Assembly (NCBI RefSeq): GCF_002109385.1 | Contig: NZ_CP020814.1 | Span: forward strand, 1,883,501-1,947,500 | Source: Halalkalibacter krulwichiae | GTDB lineage: Bacteria > Bacillota > Bacilli > Bacillales > Bacillaceae_D | DNA length: 64,000 nucleotides | Direction of reading: 5' to 3' | Notes under the pieces: model-generated | What the model was told of the DNA's origin: nothing | Database searches by the model: none | What the model saw: the letters and a program-made list of their open reading frames with translations, nothing else | Shown: piece by piece, positions 36,636 through 46,444 of the stretch | How the letters are laid out: the number at the start of each line of letters is the position of its first letter | Numbering within the stretch: the stretch's first letter is position 1 | Made by a program: the position numbers and the translations under genes

Positions 36636-37247
36636 ATGAATAAAATCCTACTTGTTGTCTTAGGAATTATCGTTGTAGGGATAAGTGTTTACTTTATTAC
36701 AAACAGCGATTCATCGAAAGAAGAGATGGTCCTTGCAGACGTAGAAGATGACATCGCTGAAGATGTAACAGAAAGAGAGGAAGCAGTAGAGACCGTTCCT
36801 ACTGAAGAAAATGAAGAGCCATCTTATGAACAAAACATAGCATACCAAGAGGGAATGGAAAGCTCGGTTAAAGAAATAATAAAAATCCAACATCATTACC
36901 TCAATGATTTAGCAGGCTGGGGAAACGCGGAATCAATCGGCCCTGAACAATTAGGAACAGATGAAGATTGGAAAAAACTTCAAGAAGATATTGTTTGGTT
37001 AAAAGATGAAGGTTTTGCTCAGTCTACTGTACTAAAAGATATGGAAAGTGCTTATCAATTTTATTTAGTAGCTAGCAATACAGGTGATTCAATGTCAGTA
37101 AGATATCTTCATAGAATTTTCCATGATTTAGATGCTCATATTAATGATCGGAAAGTAGATCGGATTTGGGATGTTACTTTTGCCTTTGGTACTGAGGGAA
37201 TGCAGGATCAGTTATATACATATTTGTCAGGGGTGGACAGTGAATAA
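36636..37247 (+). CDS. Membrane-anchored protein, function unknown
   Basis: 203 residues. The N terminus is a single hydrophobic helix (ILLVVLGIIVVGISVYFI) without lipobox, followed by an acidic linker of about 45 residues rich in Glu and Thr, and a helical C-terminal domain with LNDLAGWGNAESIGPEQLG and YLHRIFHDLDAHIND. It is probably anchored with the domain outside. ATG 36636 has AAGGAG 9 nt upstream; TTG 36627 is too close to it. Family not recognised. Confidence 0.75.
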   Translation: MNKILLVVLGIIVVGISVYFITNSDSSKEEMVLADVEDDIAEDVTEREEAVETVPTEENEEPSYEQNIAYQEGMESSVKEIIKIQHHYLNDLAGWGNAESIGPEQLGTDEDWKKLQEDIVWLKDEGFAQSTVLKDMESAYQFYLVASNTGDSMSVRYLHRIFHDLDAHINDRKVDRIWDVTFAFGTEGMQDQLYTYLSGVDSE

Positions 37248-37334
37248 GCTACTCATAAGTTGAAAGTGCTTTTCTTTCATTTGTGCTAAGATACTTTATA
37301 GGTAAAAGTAACATTTAGAAAGAGGAGTTAAAAG

Positions 37335-37799
37335 ATGAGTTTACAGTTTTATGAAGGACAAGCCTTCTGGAAGTCACCGTCGGAATATCAACCAGGTACA
37401 ATGTTAACAGATGAAAAAATAAGTGAAGTCGAACGTCACTTGCATGTTCGGTTGCCTCGAGGTTATATCGAGTTAATGAAACAGCAAAATGGTGGAGAGT
37501 TAGCATTTCGGTATGTCTTATTTGAAGATGGTGATGCTGCGATTATTCCCTATTTATATGAAGTAGAAATTGATCATGGAATTGGATTGTCTTCCGTGTT
37601 TATAGATGAATGTCGGTTACCAGATAAGCTCGTACTTTTAACAGGAGATCTACATTCCTGGTTAGCACTAGACTACCGAGAGAAGAGTAATCCGTCAGTC
37701 GTTTATATTACCGAGAGTGAAACTGAAAGTGGGAAATGGGACGAACATCCATTAGCAGATTCATTTGATCAATTTACAACAAAGCTTTTCTGTAAATAA
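37335..37799 (+). CDS. SMI1/KNR4 (SUKH) family protein
   Basis: 154 residues forming one SUKH domain: EVERHLHVRLPRGYIELMKQ, QNGGEL, then WLALDYREKSNPSVVYITES and a closing FDQFTTKLF. SUKH proteins often serve as immunity proteins to nuclease toxins, but many are solitary and of unknown role. No toxin gene is adjacent here, so immunity is not supported. AGAGGAG precedes the ATG. Terminator at 37814. Confidence 0.88.
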   Translation: MSLQFYEGQAFWKSPSEYQPGTMLTDEKISEVERHLHVRLPRGYIELMKQQNGGELAFRYVLFEDGDAAIIPYLYEVEIDHGIGLSSVFIDECRLPDKLVLLTGDLHSWLALDYREKSNPSVVYITESETESGKWDEHPLADSFDQFTTKLFCK

Positions 37800-37813
37800 G
37801 AATAAGAGGAAGA

Positions 37814-37854
37814 AAAGCGCAATGGACCCCATAACTCCATTGCGCTTGTTTCTT
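37814..37854 (+). terminator. Terminator after SUKH gene
   Basis: AAGCGCAATGGA pairs with TCCATTGCGCTT and is followed by GTTTCTTT. Confidence 0.85.
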
Positions 37855-37917
37855 TGTATATAAGAAAAACGAAATTGGTAAAACTGACGGAAGAAATAAC
37901 TTATGGTCATGTTGACT

Positions 37918-40900
37918 TTAAGAAAAAGTTAATAATTGTTTTATATCTTCTGCGCTTAAGGCCTGTAACGATTCTTCTCCTGGTTGAATAATAGCATCAA
38001 CAAGTGCTTTTTTCCTGTCGTGTAAATCAAGTATTTTTTCTTCAATTGTCCCATTTGCTATCAATTTAATTACTTGCACTGTTTTAGTTTGGCCATAGCG
38101 ATAGACACGATCTGCTGCTTGTTCTTCAATCGCAGGATTCCACCAAGTATCATATAGAATTACTGTATCGCCACCGATTAAATTAAGACCGGTTCCTCCT
38201 GCTTTTAATGAAACGAGAAAAAGGGGTTTTTCCCCATTATTGAATTGCTCAGCCATCTCAACTCGCTGTTTTGCAGGGGTTTGTCCATCTAAATAATGAT
38301 ACGTCCATTCTTTATTTAAAAAAGCTTCTTTAATAAGCTGTAGCATGGAAGTGAATTGTGAAAAGATAACGATTCGTTGCCCAGCTTGGATTCCTTCCTC
38401 TACATATTCTAATAACCTATTTAGTTTCCCTGACTCGTATTTGTCCTCATGATTGATTAAATTTGGATGACAACAAATTTGTCTCAAGCGTGTTAAACCA
38501 GCGAGAATTTCAATTCGCTTTTGCTGGAATTGATTTGTGACGATAGCATCATTCACATCTTCGGTTAACTGTTTTACTTGGGCTAGATACATCTTCTTTT
38601 GATCTTTACTTAAGTCTGTATATTGAACAGTCTCAATTTTCTCTGGAAGCTCTGACAATACATCTTTTTTTAGTCTACGTAATATAAAGGGTCGTACACG
38701 TTTTTTGATAACAGTGTTTTCCAGGTCTTTGAATTGTTTCTTCGTACCTAACATACCAGGTAATAGACTATGGAAGATCGAAAATAACTCATCTTGATGA
38801 TTTTCAATGGGAGTCCCACTTAAAGCAAAGCAACTGCCGGCTTGAAGGGAACGGACAGATTTTGTTGTTTTCGTTGCATCATTTTTGATAGCTTGTGCTT
38901 CATCAAGAATAATGGTTTGAAATAAATGATTCTCATAGTTCTTATAATCACGCTGAAGTAATGGATAAGAAGTAATAAACACATCTGTTTCCTTTATATT
39001 GCCTTGGAATAACTGTTCACGTGTTTGTTTTGTTCCGGCTAGAACGATTGTTTTTAAAGCTGGGGCAAACTTCCTTATCTCCTTTTCCCAGTTGTAAATA
39101 AGGCTAGCGGGAGCAACAATCATTGCTTGAAAAGTAGGTCGCACCTCTATTTCGGCTTGTAAAAAAGCGATTGTTTGGACTGTTTTCCCAAGTCCCATAT
39201 CATCGGCTAAAATACCACTAAGGCCAACTAGATTTAATGTTCGCAACCATCGATAACCATTTACTTGATAATCTCGAAGTTCGGCATGGAAATCCTTTGG
39301 CATCGGCCAATCGCTAAATTCAGGTTGTTGTACATCAGATAGCAATTGATGCAGTCTTTTCGAAATACGAGTTGAAGACGTTGCTTTCTCAAGTTCAAAG
39401 GCTTTGTGTAAGGGAATAGCCATGTCTTTGTCGAGTGAACGTTTCGTAGTTGTAACGGTTTTGATAACCTTTTTCATTGAATCAAATCGTTCATGATTTA
39501 ATTGTAAATAAGCACCTGAAGATAGTTTGTAGTATTTCATACCTGATTGAAGTGCTTGTAATACATTCATAATATCTGCCTCAGGAATGCCTTCAATAGA
39601 AAAAGAGACATCTAGCCAGTTCGTTTCATTGTTAACATCTAATTGAACCGATGGTGTTGTTGGCGGTATGGCAATCACTTTTTTTACGGCTGAAGTTGTG
39701 TAGACATCTAGTTGCTTTTGTAACAGAGGGAGCTCTTCAAACATAAAGGGAATAATCGTTTCCCAGTCAGAAAGAGTCAACTGTCCTTCGTTTATTGTGA
39801 AATTTGTTCGTTTAAGAACGTGTAGGATTTGTTCTTCCTTACGTACATCTCTTGTAATGATTTTCGTTGTAGCTTTTTCTTCACTCTCATAAAATGGATT
39901 GCGTATATGTTCCCCATATTCAAATGAGAGCCGTGCGTATAAGGTCCCATTATCAATATCAAGAAACAGTTTTGCTTGTAATGGGCGCTTCTCGATAGAT
40001 TTATGTAAGGTATCCTGCAATGTAACTTGTCCAATGGAAGATAAAGTAGGTAATACATAAGAACAAAAGGCTTCAAGTTCTTCCTTAGGGATGAGATCTA
40101 ACGTTTCGTTTGAAGTCGTATGCTCACCGATCATTTCTAATTCTTTTGCCTGAGTGGTTGTTAATGAATAGATTGTATTTCCTTCGATAAGAATTTGAAA
40201 CGCTTCTTCGGCAAAGACAAATTGTTCTATATTGGAACTAGCTAACTGAATGAGACCGTGACGGTTTCGTGATTCTTCTAGCGAAAAATGTAGAAGGCGA
40301 TCAGAACCTAAAGGTTTAATGGTTACATGGTTAATTTGATGATCATTTGATAGCAAATAAGATAAGTTTGCGCCATTTAATAAATCTAACAAAGAATGGA
40401 AAGTAATAGCTGGAATTTCAAGCGTCCTTGTTTGGTTTTGTCGATAATAAAAAGATTGATGTTGTTTGGTTGCTTGGATTTCTAGATGGGTATAAAGAAG
40501 CTCGAATACAGCTGAATCCTGTTCATTAAAATGATGATCTTTAGGGTCAAATGTAAAGTTTGGAGTAAACGTATATGCTTTTTTATCTATCCATGAATGA
40601 ATAAATTCATCAATCTCTCTCACAACATACATTCGCTTATTACCTACTTTTAATTTTAATTCAACTTTATCAATCATCGAATGGTGATAGTTTGTTGAGA
40701 AGACTAGTTCATAATGAACGGCAAGTTCTTTTGTTTCTGAAAAAGGGAGTGGGTTTTCTTCAGCTGAAGACTGCTTAAATGCATAGAGCATAGAGCTCCT
40801 GGATTTTATAGGTGAAGTTTGAATCGTTTCAATCTCTTTTTGTTGCTCTTTAATGGCAAATAACATCGCAACAATATGCTTACATGCCCCAGAATATGTT

Positions 40901-41130
40901 AGCGCTGCTTCGCAATCGCATTGAAAGTCAATCTCTTCTTCGCCGTTTATGGTAACCTCGCAATCATATAAAAAAGATCCATCAACTGTAGCAGTATATT
41001 TTTGAGTAAGCGAATCATAGGATAAATCTGTTATTTTACCTAATCGGAAATAGTTAATTCCTCTATTAAAAGTAGCTTGACTGGAAGCTACAGACACAAT
41101 AAAGGCCGCTTGAAGCCATGAATGTTTCAT
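37918..41130 (-). CDS. SWIM-domain SNF2-family helicase
   Basis: 1070 residues. Near the N terminus (about 53-95) a SWIM zinc finger is visible (CDC...CKHIVAMLF). A long middle part (100-600) corresponds to the bacterial SNF2-associated region. The ATPase follows: Walker A DDMGLGKTVQT (about 653), motif II ILDEAQAIKN (about 752), LSGTPIENHQDELFSIF, and the C-terminal helicase lobe with SLKAGGTGLNLIGGDTVI and ADRVYRYGQTKTVQV. It should be a DNA-translocating ATPase. In B. subtilis ywqA (helicase) and ywqB (SWIM) are, as I recall, separate; here they are one protein. GGAGG precedes the ATG. Confidence 0.92.
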   Translation of the reverse strand: MKHSWLQAAFIVSVASSQATFNRGINYFRLGKITDLSYDSLTQKYTATVDGSFLYDCEVTINGEEEIDFQCDCEAALTYSGACKHIVAMLFAIKEQQKEIETIQTSPIKSRSSMLYAFKQSSAEENPLPFSETKELAVHYELVFSTNYHHSMIDKVELKLKVGNKRMYVVREIDEFIHSWIDKKAYTFTPNFTFDPKDHHFNEQDSAVFELLYTHLEIQATKQHQSFYYRQNQTRTLEIPAITFHSLLDLLNGANLSYLLSNDHQINHVTIKPLGSDRLLHFSLEESRNRHGLIQLASSNIEQFVFAEEAFQILIEGNTIYSLTTTQAKELEMIGEHTTSNETLDLIPKEELEAFCSYVLPTLSSIGQVTLQDTLHKSIEKRPLQAKLFLDIDNGTLYARLSFEYGEHIRNPFYESEEKATTKIITRDVRKEEQILHVLKRTNFTINEGQLTLSDWETIIPFMFEELPLLQKQLDVYTTSAVKKVIAIPPTTPSVQLDVNNETNWLDVSFSIEGIPEADIMNVLQALQSGMKYYKLSSGAYLQLNHERFDSMKKVIKTVTTTKRSLDKDMAIPLHKAFELEKATSSTRISKRLHQLLSDVQQPEFSDWPMPKDFHAELRDYQVNGYRWLRTLNLVGLSGILADDMGLGKTVQTIAFLQAEIEVRPTFQAMIVAPASLIYNWEKEIRKFAPALKTIVLAGTKQTREQLFQGNIKETDVFITSYPLLQRDYKNYENHLFQTIILDEAQAIKNDATKTTKSVRSLQAGSCFALSGTPIENHQDELFSIFHSLLPGMLGTKKQFKDLENTVIKKRVRPFILRRLKKDVLSELPEKIETVQYTDLSKDQKKMYLAQVKQLTEDVNDAIVTNQFQQKRIEILAGLTRLRQICCHPNLINHEDKYESGKLNRLLEYVEEGIQAGQRIVIFSQFTSMLQLIKEAFLNKEWTYHYLDGQTPAKQRVEMAEQFNNGEKPLFLVSLKAGGTGLNLIGGDTVILYDTWWNPAIEEQAADRVYRYGQTKTVQVIKLIANGTIEEKILDLHDRKKALVDAIIQPGEESLQALSAEDIKQLLTFS

Positions 41131-41249
41131 TAGGGGTCCTCCTTGTACAGTACTTCGCTCTAATCATAACATGGTGAATGGAAATCTAGCTCTTTTTCTG
41201 ATTTTTCAAATGTGAGAAATTTCATTTACCGAACTTTAGATCTTTTTAG

Positions 41250-41279
41250 TTGACGAATGAACATGAATAGAGATACAAT
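41250..41279 (+). promoter_or_regulatory. Sigma-A promoter of the rib operon
   Basis: TTGACG and TACAAT are 18 nt apart. Transcription would begin just before the FMN aptamer. Confidence 0.7.
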
Positions 41280-41315
41280 TTAGACACAATCTAATAGTAG
41301 ACCATTTAATGGTTG

Positions 41316-41460
41316 ATTCCTTCGGGGCTGGGTGAAAATCCCGACCGGCGGTGATGAAGCGAATGCTTCTTAGTCCGTGACCCGTTTCTAATGTATTAGA
41401 AGCGGTGGACCTGGTGCAAATCCGGGACCGACAGTGAAAGTCTGGATGGGAGAAGGAACG
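41316..41460 (+). ncRNA. FMN riboswitch (RFN element)
   Basis: The six-helix RFN core is present: TTCGGGGCTGGGTGAAAATC, CCGACCGGCGGTGA, AGTCCGTGACCC, GGTGGACCTGGTGCAAATCC, GGGACCGACAGTGAAAGTC and GGATGGGAGAAGG, in that order. FMN binding should favour the terminator at 41607 and shut down ribD-ribE-ribBA-ribH. Confidence 0.97.
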
Positions 41461-41606
41461 AATCGGCTGTGTGGTGTTTAGTTTTTTTAAAAAGCACCTT
41501 TTAATCAAAGGGGGTAGTCTATCCTTTTTGAAACATTGCTGAATGCGTTAATATATCAAAAAAGTATATATTGGACGCTTATTTCGTGATCTCTTTTTTA
41601 AATACT

Positions 41607-41640
41607 AGCCCTGAGTGTATGTAAGCTCAGGGCTTTTTGT
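41607..41640 (+). terminator. Riboswitch-controlled terminator in the rib leader
   Basis: AGCCCTGAG pairs with CTCAGGGCT and is followed by TTTTGT, 31 bp before ribD. It is the likely expression platform of the FMN riboswitch; the alternative antiterminator pairing was not resolved. Confidence 0.85.
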
Positions 41641-41670
41641 GTTGAAATATATGGATGAAGGGGGCTTAAA

Positions 41671-42756
41671 ATGATTGATTCTGATTATATGAAATTAGCA
41701 TTAGATTTAGCTAGAAACACTCGTGGACAAACTTCCCCAAATCCGATGGTTGGTTCAGTAGTAGTAAAAGATGGTGCTATCGTAGGAATGGGAGCGCATT
41801 TAAAAGCTGGTGAAGGACATGCAGAAGTGCAAGCTCTAAAGATGGCAGGTGATGATGCACGTGGAGGGACGATCTATGTGACTCTTGAGCCGTGTAGTCA
41901 TTTTGGAAAAACGCCACCGTGTGCTGACTTAATTATTGAAAAAGGATTAAGTAGGGTTGTAGTCGCAACGACCGATCCGAATCCGGCTGTAGCAGGAAGT
42001 GGGATTGAAAAATTGAAAAATGCGGGTATTGAAGTCGTAGTTGGTGTAGGTCGTGAAGATGCTGACAAGTTGAATGAAATTTTTTTTCACTATATTCAGA
42101 CGGCCCAACCATTTGTAACGTTAAAATCGGCTACAACACTCGATGGAAAAACAGCAACGGTCACAGGACAAAGCAAGTGGATTACAGGAGACGAAGCTCG
42201 TGAAGATGTTCATCGTTATCGTCATACTCACGATGCGATACTCGTTGGGATCGGTACGGTACTAGCTGATGATCCTTCCTTAACTACTCGTTTACCGAAT
42301 GGAGGGAAAAATCCAATTCGTGTTGTACTTGATCGCCGTTTACGTACACCAATTAATTGTAAGCTTGTTCAAGATCGAAAAGCACAAACGTGGATTTTAA
42401 CAACAGATCAAGCATCTAATGAAAAACGAGAGGAATTAATGAGACTCGGTATAGAAGTGATTTTGTTGCCTGATGATTCGATTGAAACGATTCTACATAT
42501 TCTTGGTTCAAAAGGGATAACGTCATTGTTTGTTGAAGGTGGTGCAGAAGTTAACGGCAGCTTTCTAAAAGCAAAAGCTGTCAACCAAGTGATCACCTAT
42601 CTTGCGCCTAAGTTGTTTGGAGGTCATTCTGCTCCTACGGCAATAGGCGGACAAGGTTTTACTGAAGTAGAAGATGCGGTTGAATTAGAAATTGAAGAAA
42701 TTGTTAAAATAGGTAATGATATAAAAGTTGTTTCGCGGGTGAAAGGAAGTGACTAA
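41671..42756 (+). CDS. ribD: Bifunctional pyrimidine deaminase / uracil reductase
   Basis: 361 residues. The deaminase domain (1-145) has the zinc site HAEVQALKMA and PCSHFGKTPPCADL. The reductase domain (146-361) starts at FVTLKSATTLDGKTAT and has an NADPH-binding FVEGGAEVNGSFL. It performs steps 2 and 3 of riboflavin synthesis after GTP cyclohydrolase II. GAAGGGGG lies upstream of ATG 41671. It abuts ribE with no gap. Confidence 0.97.
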   Translation: MIDSDYMKLALDLARNTRGQTSPNPMVGSVVVKDGAIVGMGAHLKAGEGHAEVQALKMAGDDARGGTIYVTLEPCSHFGKTPPCADLIIEKGLSRVVVATTDPNPAVAGSGIEKLKNAGIEVVVGVGREDADKLNEIFFHYIQTAQPFVTLKSATTLDGKTATVTGQSKWITGDEAREDVHRYRHTHDAILVGIGTVLADDPSLTTRLPNGGKNPIRVVLDRRLRTPINCKLVQDRKAQTWILTTDQASNEKREELMRLGIEVILLPDDSIETILHILGSKGITSLFVEGGAEVNGSFLKAKAVNQVITYLAPKLFGGHSAPTAIGGQGFTEVEDAVELEIEEIVKIGNDIKVVSRVKGSD

Positions 42757-43410
42757 ATGTTTACAGGTATTATTGAAGAATTAGGGACAGTTCAGGAAAT
42801 GCGTTCAAGTGGAGAGTCAATGGTAATGTCGATTGGAGCAAGTCGAATTTTATCTGATGTTCAACTTGGTGATAGCATTGCAGTAAATGGTGTTTGTTTA
42901 ACCGTAACTTCCTTTTCATCGTCTCACTTTACGGTTGATGTCATGCCTGAAACAGTAAGGGCAACAAGTTTACAGAAGCTTGGACGTGGCAGTAAGGTAA
43001 ACTTAGAAAGAGCGATGAGCGCGAAAGGTCGGTTTGGAGGTCATTTTGTCTCTGGGCATGTTGACGGGATTGGAACCATTCTCTCAAAACAAACGGAACA
43101 AAATGCTGTATATTACCGAATTGGGATTAACTCGGAACTGCGTCACTATATGATTGAAAAAGGCTCTGTAGCAGTCGATGGTACGAGTTTAACGATCTTT
43201 GCAGTGGATGAGGAAAGTTTCACCCTTTCGATTATTCCACACACAATGGAAGAATCGATTATTGGCCTTAAAGGAATAGGGGATATTGTCAATATAGAAT
43301 GCGACATGGTTGGAAAATATATTGAGCAATTTGTTTCGAGAAGTTTTAAGCCTAGCCACAACAAAGGAACATTAACAGAAGGTTTTTTGTCAGAGCACGG
43401 ATTTAAATAA
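42757..43410 (+). CDS. ribE: Riboflavin synthase alpha subunit
   Basis: 217 residues with the internal duplication of lumazine-binding domains: [12 protein letters not shown] opens the first repeat with [13 protein letters not shown], and the second repeat begins around residue 97 ([16 protein letters not shown]) with [12 protein letters not shown]. It dismutates two 6,7-dimethyl-8-ribityllumazine molecules into riboflavin. It starts on the base after the ribD stop, with GGAAGTGA as ribosome binding site inside ribD, so the two are translationally coupled. Confidence 0.96.
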   Translation: MFTGIIEELGTVQEMRSSGESMVMSIGASRILSDVQLGDSIAVNGVCLTVTSFSSSHFTVDVMPETVRATSLQKLGRGSKVNLERAMSAKGRFGGHFVSGHVDGIGTILSKQTEQNAVYYRIGINSELRHYMIEKGSVAVDGTSLTIFAVDEESFTLSIIPHTMEESIIGLKGIGDIVNIECDMVGKYIEQFVSRSFKPSHNKGTLTEGFLSEHGFK

Positions 43411-43430
43411 AAAAGAGGAGGGTGAAGGAT

Positions 43431-44651
43431 ATGGCGGACAAAAAGGAAGAAACAAAGTTGTTTGATCCGATTGAAGAGGCAATTTATGAGCTTATGCAAG
43501 GTCACTGTGTCATTGTTTGTGATGATGAGGATCGAGAAAATGAAGGGGATTTCGTTGCGATTGCTGAAAAAACGACGCCAGAAGTTATTAACTTTATGAT
43601 TACTCATGGTCGTGGGCTTGTTTGTGCACCTATTACAGAAGATCGAGCGAAAGAACTTGATCTCATGCCAATGGTTGATCACAATACTGATCCTCACGGA
43701 ACGGCATTCACAGTAAGCGTTGATCACTTTACGAATACAACTGGGATTTCAGCTAAGGAGCGCTCTGACACTGTTCAGGCATTAGTTGCGGACGATTCTA
43801 AGAAACATCATTTTAAACGCCCAGGTCATATTTTCCCGCTAATTGCGAAAAATGGTGGGGTCTTAAGACGAGCTGGTCATACTGAAGCGGCAGTTGATTT
43901 AGCGAGATTGGCTGGTTCTAAGCCTGCAGGTGTTATTTGTGAAATAATGAATGAAGACGGGACGATGGCAAGAGTTCCGGAGCTACGTAAAATTGCAGAT
44001 GAACATCAGTTGAAAATGATAACGATTAAAGATTTAATCAAATATCGTCATCGTAAAGATCAACTAGTTAAACGAGAAGTTGATATTCAATTACCGACAG
44101 CGTTTGGTGATTTTCGTGCAGTTGGTTTCTCTGATATTATTGATGGCAAGGAAAGCGTCGCTCTTATAAAAGGTGAAGTCATTGAGGGAGAACCGACTTT
44201 AGTTCGAGTTCATTCTGAATGTTTAACCGGAGATGTTTTTGGCTCTCACCGCTGTGATTGTGGACCGCAATTACATGCAGCGTTAACACAAATTGAGCAA
44301 GAGGGTCGTGGGATTTTGCTTTATATGCGTCAAGAGGGTCGTGGGATTGGCTTAATGAACAAACTGAAAGCTTACAAACTTCAAGAAGAAGGCTATGATA
44401 CAGTTGAAGCAAATGAGAAATTAGGATTTCCTGCTGATTTAAGAGATTATGGAATTGGAGCACAAATTCTCCGTGAACTGGGAGTTAGACAAATGCGTCT
44501 ATTAACAAATAATCCACGAAAAATCACCGGATTAAAAGGGTATGAGCTTGAAGTAGTTGAACGTGTTCCGTTGCAGTTGCCACACAATAAAGATAACGAA
44601 AATTACTTAAAAACAAAATCTGAAAAATTAGGACATATGTTGCACTTCTAG
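43431..44651 (+). CDS. ribBA: DHBP synthase / GTP cyclohydrolase II
   Basis: 406 residues with two domains. RibB (1-205) has [12 protein letters not shown], the acidic loop of 3,4-dihydroxy-2-butanone 4-phosphate synthase, and [20 protein letters not shown]. RibA (206-406) has the zinc cysteines in [20 protein letters not shown] and [13 protein letters not shown] for GTP. Together they supply both precursors of riboflavin. ATG 43431 fits GAGGAGGGTGAAGGAT better than GTG 43422, which lies on the ribosome binding site. Confidence 0.97.
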   Translation: MADKKEETKLFDPIEEAIYELMQGHCVIVCDDEDRENEGDFVAIAEKTTPEVINFMITHGRGLVCAPITEDRAKELDLMPMVDHNTDPHGTAFTVSVDHFTNTTGISAKERSDTVQALVADDSKKHHFKRPGHIFPLIAKNGGVLRRAGHTEAAVDLARLAGSKPAGVICEIMNEDGTMARVPELRKIADEHQLKMITIKDLIKYRHRKDQLVKREVDIQLPTAFGDFRAVGFSDIIDGKESVALIKGEVIEGEPTLVRVHSECLTGDVFGSHRCDCGPQLHAALTQIEQEGRGILLYMRQEGRGIGLMNKLKAYKLQEEGYDTVEANEKLGFPADLRDYGIGAQILRELGVRQMRLLTNNPRKITGLKGYELEVVERVPLQLPHNKDNENYLKTKSEKLGHMLHF

Positions 44652-44709
44652 GTGATGAAACAGTACTAATTATAAAATAAGATAAGTTAACTGAGGAGGA
44701 AGTTTTATT

Positions 44710-45177
44710 ATGGGACAAACATTTGAAGGACATTTAGTAGGTACAGGTTTAAAAGTTGGGATTGTTGTAGGACGTTTTAATGAATTTATTACAAGTAAAT
44801 TATTAGGTGGAGCCCAAGATGCGCTAAAGCGTCACGGCTTGAATGAAGAAGATGTTGATATCGCTTGGGTACCTGGTGCGTTTGAAATCCCTTTTGCAGC
44901 GAAAAAAATGGTTGATACAGGTAAATATGATGCGGTTATTACTCTAGGAACTGTAATAAGAGGAGCAACGCCTCACTTTGATTTTGTTTGTAATGAAGTA
45001 GCGAAAGGCGTCTCGCAATTATCATTAACTTCAGGAAAGCCTGTTATCTTTGGTGTACTGACAACAGATACAATTGAACAAGCGGTTGAAAGAGCAGGGA
45101 CAAAAGCTGGAAATAAAGGTTGGGATGCGGCAACAGTTGCGATCGAAATGGCTAACCTAGGCAAAACATTTGAATAA
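44710..45177 (+). CDS. ribH: 6,7-dimethyl-8-ribityllumazine synthase
   Basis: 155 residues. Characteristic strands are [52 protein letters not shown] with the catalytic His, and [20 protein letters not shown]. It builds 60-mer capsids in Bacillus that enclose riboflavin synthase. GAGGAGG precedes the ATG. It is the last riboflavin gene before the insertion sequence; a terminator follows at 45230. Confidence 0.97.
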   Translation: MGQTFEGHLVGTGLKVGIVVGRFNEFITSKLLGGAQDALKRHGLNEEDVDIAWVPGAFEIPFAAKKMVDTGKYDAVITLGTVIRGATPHFDFVCNEVAKGVSQLSLTSGKPVIFGVLTTDTIEQAVERAGTKAGNKGWDAATVAIEMANLGKTFE

Positions 45178-45229
45178 ATCTTTATCTTAAGAGAGGGACG
45201 GAATTTCAAAAGTCCGAACCTAACGAGGA

Positions 45230-45270
45230 CGTCTTCAAAGGTCAGAAAAGGCTTTTAGGCGTCTTTTTTT
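45230..45270 (+). terminator. Terminator after ribH
   Basis: GACGTCTTCAAAGG pairs imperfectly with AAGGCTTTTAGGCGTC and is followed by T7. The IS target repeat begins inside this T tract. Confidence 0.65.
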
Positions 45271-45275
45271 AAATA
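45267..45275 (+). repeat. Target-site duplication, left copy
   Basis: TTTTAAATA is repeated exactly at 46971-46979, immediately outside both ends of the IS element. Confidence 0.85.
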
Positions 45276-45302
45276 GGCTATGTTAATTAACTCTGTTGAT
45301 AT

Positions 45303-45331
45303 TTGATAAAAGCGAACGAATGTTCTATAAT
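45303..45331 (+). promoter_or_regulatory. Sigma-A promoter of the transposase
   Basis: TTGATA and TATAAT are separated by 17 nt, a near-consensus promoter just inside the left end of the IS. Confidence 0.8.
45313..45326 (+). promoter_or_regulatory. Candidate LexA (SOS) box in the transposase promoter
   Basis: CGAACGAATGTTCT agrees with the Bacillus LexA consensus CGAACRNRYGTTYG at 13 of 14 positions and lies in the spacer and first base of the -10 box. Binding there would block RNA polymerase. Confidence 0.55.
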
Positions 45332-45363
45332 ATAAAAAAGAATGTTCGTTTGGAGGGTTTGGA

Positions 45364-46413
45364 ATGACGTTAAGAGAGTTAATAGCAGAAATTAAAAAAT
45401 TGAATTCCGCAGGACAGCATCGTTTAAAAGAATTCTTTATTAATTCTATTGCGTCATTTTCAGCCAGTGAACCAGTATTTCAAGAAGTGACTGAACGTAA
45501 AAATAAAAATGGATATACTTGCGTACATTGCAGTTCTAAACAGGTGGTTCGTTTCGGTAAATATAAGGTGAAAATTGGTCTTAAAGAAGTTGAACGCCAA
45601 CGATACCGTTGTAAAGATTGCAGAAAAACATTTACAGATGTAACCCCAACGCCTCTGTACCGAAATCATAAGCCTGATAAATGGTTAGATTTCATTAAAT
45701 GTATGTTGGAAGGCTATTCTCTTCGCAAATCGGCAGACCTTATTGGTGATGTTCATTTCGTTACACTTTTTTATTGGAGACATAAGGTGTTGTCTGCATT
45801 AAAGCAAATGGACTTTAATGAATTTTCAGGGATTGTAGAGATGGATGAAACCTATTTTTTGTATTCTGAAAAAGGTAAAAGAAACATTGAAGGGCGTAAG
45901 TCTCGCAAGCGTGGTGGCTCCTCAAGATTTCGTGGGATTAGTCACGAACAGGTTTGTGTCCTAATCGCACGAGACCGACAAAAAGCAACTTTTTCAGGGG
46001 TTCTTGGTACTGGTCGTATTATCAAAACTCAATTGGATAAAGCAATCGGCTCAAAATTGTCTTCGGACAATACACTTTGTACCGATGCTTGGAGAGCATT
46101 TTCTACCTATGCAAAAAGCAAAGGGTTGGAACATTATCGCTTTAAATCAGATGGTACAGAGCGTGTTAAAGGTCTTTATCATATACAAAATGTCAATAAC
46201 TATCACAGTCGATTAAAAGGTTGGATACAAAGATTTAATGGCGTGGCTACAAAATACCTCGATAATTATTTGAGCTGGTTTCACTTCTTAGATGTAGTTA
46301 AACATCGTAGCGATAACGAAACAGTGAGTAAAATGATTGTAGAAAGCTCATTATTTTCATCCAATGAAACGTATAAAAGTCTAAGAATGATGAAATTTAA
46401 ACAAACTGCTTAG
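45364..46413 (+). CDS. IS1595-family (ISXO2-like) transposase
   Basis: 349 residues. The N-terminal part has a zinc ribbon (CVHCSSKQ...CKDCRKTF, residues 52-80) that replaces the leading zinc finger of IS1595 transposases. The ISXO2-like catalytic domain follows: first Asp in VEMDETYF (about 160), second Asp in CTDAWRAF (about 240), and NYHSRLKGWIQRFNGVATKY with the family's GV.TKYL motif near 280-300. The third catalytic residue is not assigned with certainty. TTTGGAGG lies upstream of ATG 45364. The frame is complete and undamaged, so it may be active. Confidence 0.92.
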   Translation: MTLRELIAEIKKLNSAGQHRLKEFFINSIASFSASEPVFQEVTERKNKNGYTCVHCSSKQVVRFGKYKVKIGLKEVERQRYRCKDCRKTFTDVTPTPLYRNHKPDKWLDFIKCMLEGYSLRKSADLIGDVHFVTLFYWRHKVLSALKQMDFNEFSGIVEMDETYFLYSEKGKRNIEGRKSRKRGGSSRFRGISHEQVCVLIARDRQKATFSGVLGTGRIIKTQLDKAIGSKLSSDNTLCTDAWRAFSTYAKSKGLEHYRFKSDGTERVKGLYHIQNVNNYHSRLKGWIQRFNGVATKYLDNYLSWFHFLDVVKHRSDNETVSKMIVESSLFSSNETYKSLRMMKFKQTA

Positions 46414-46444
46414 TTTTACAATAGTCTGGGGGGAGTTGTTTTTT

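Noticed and set aside
41236..41508. 90-codon minus-strand ORF
   Set aside because: It lies opposite the FMN riboswitch and has no ribosome binding site.
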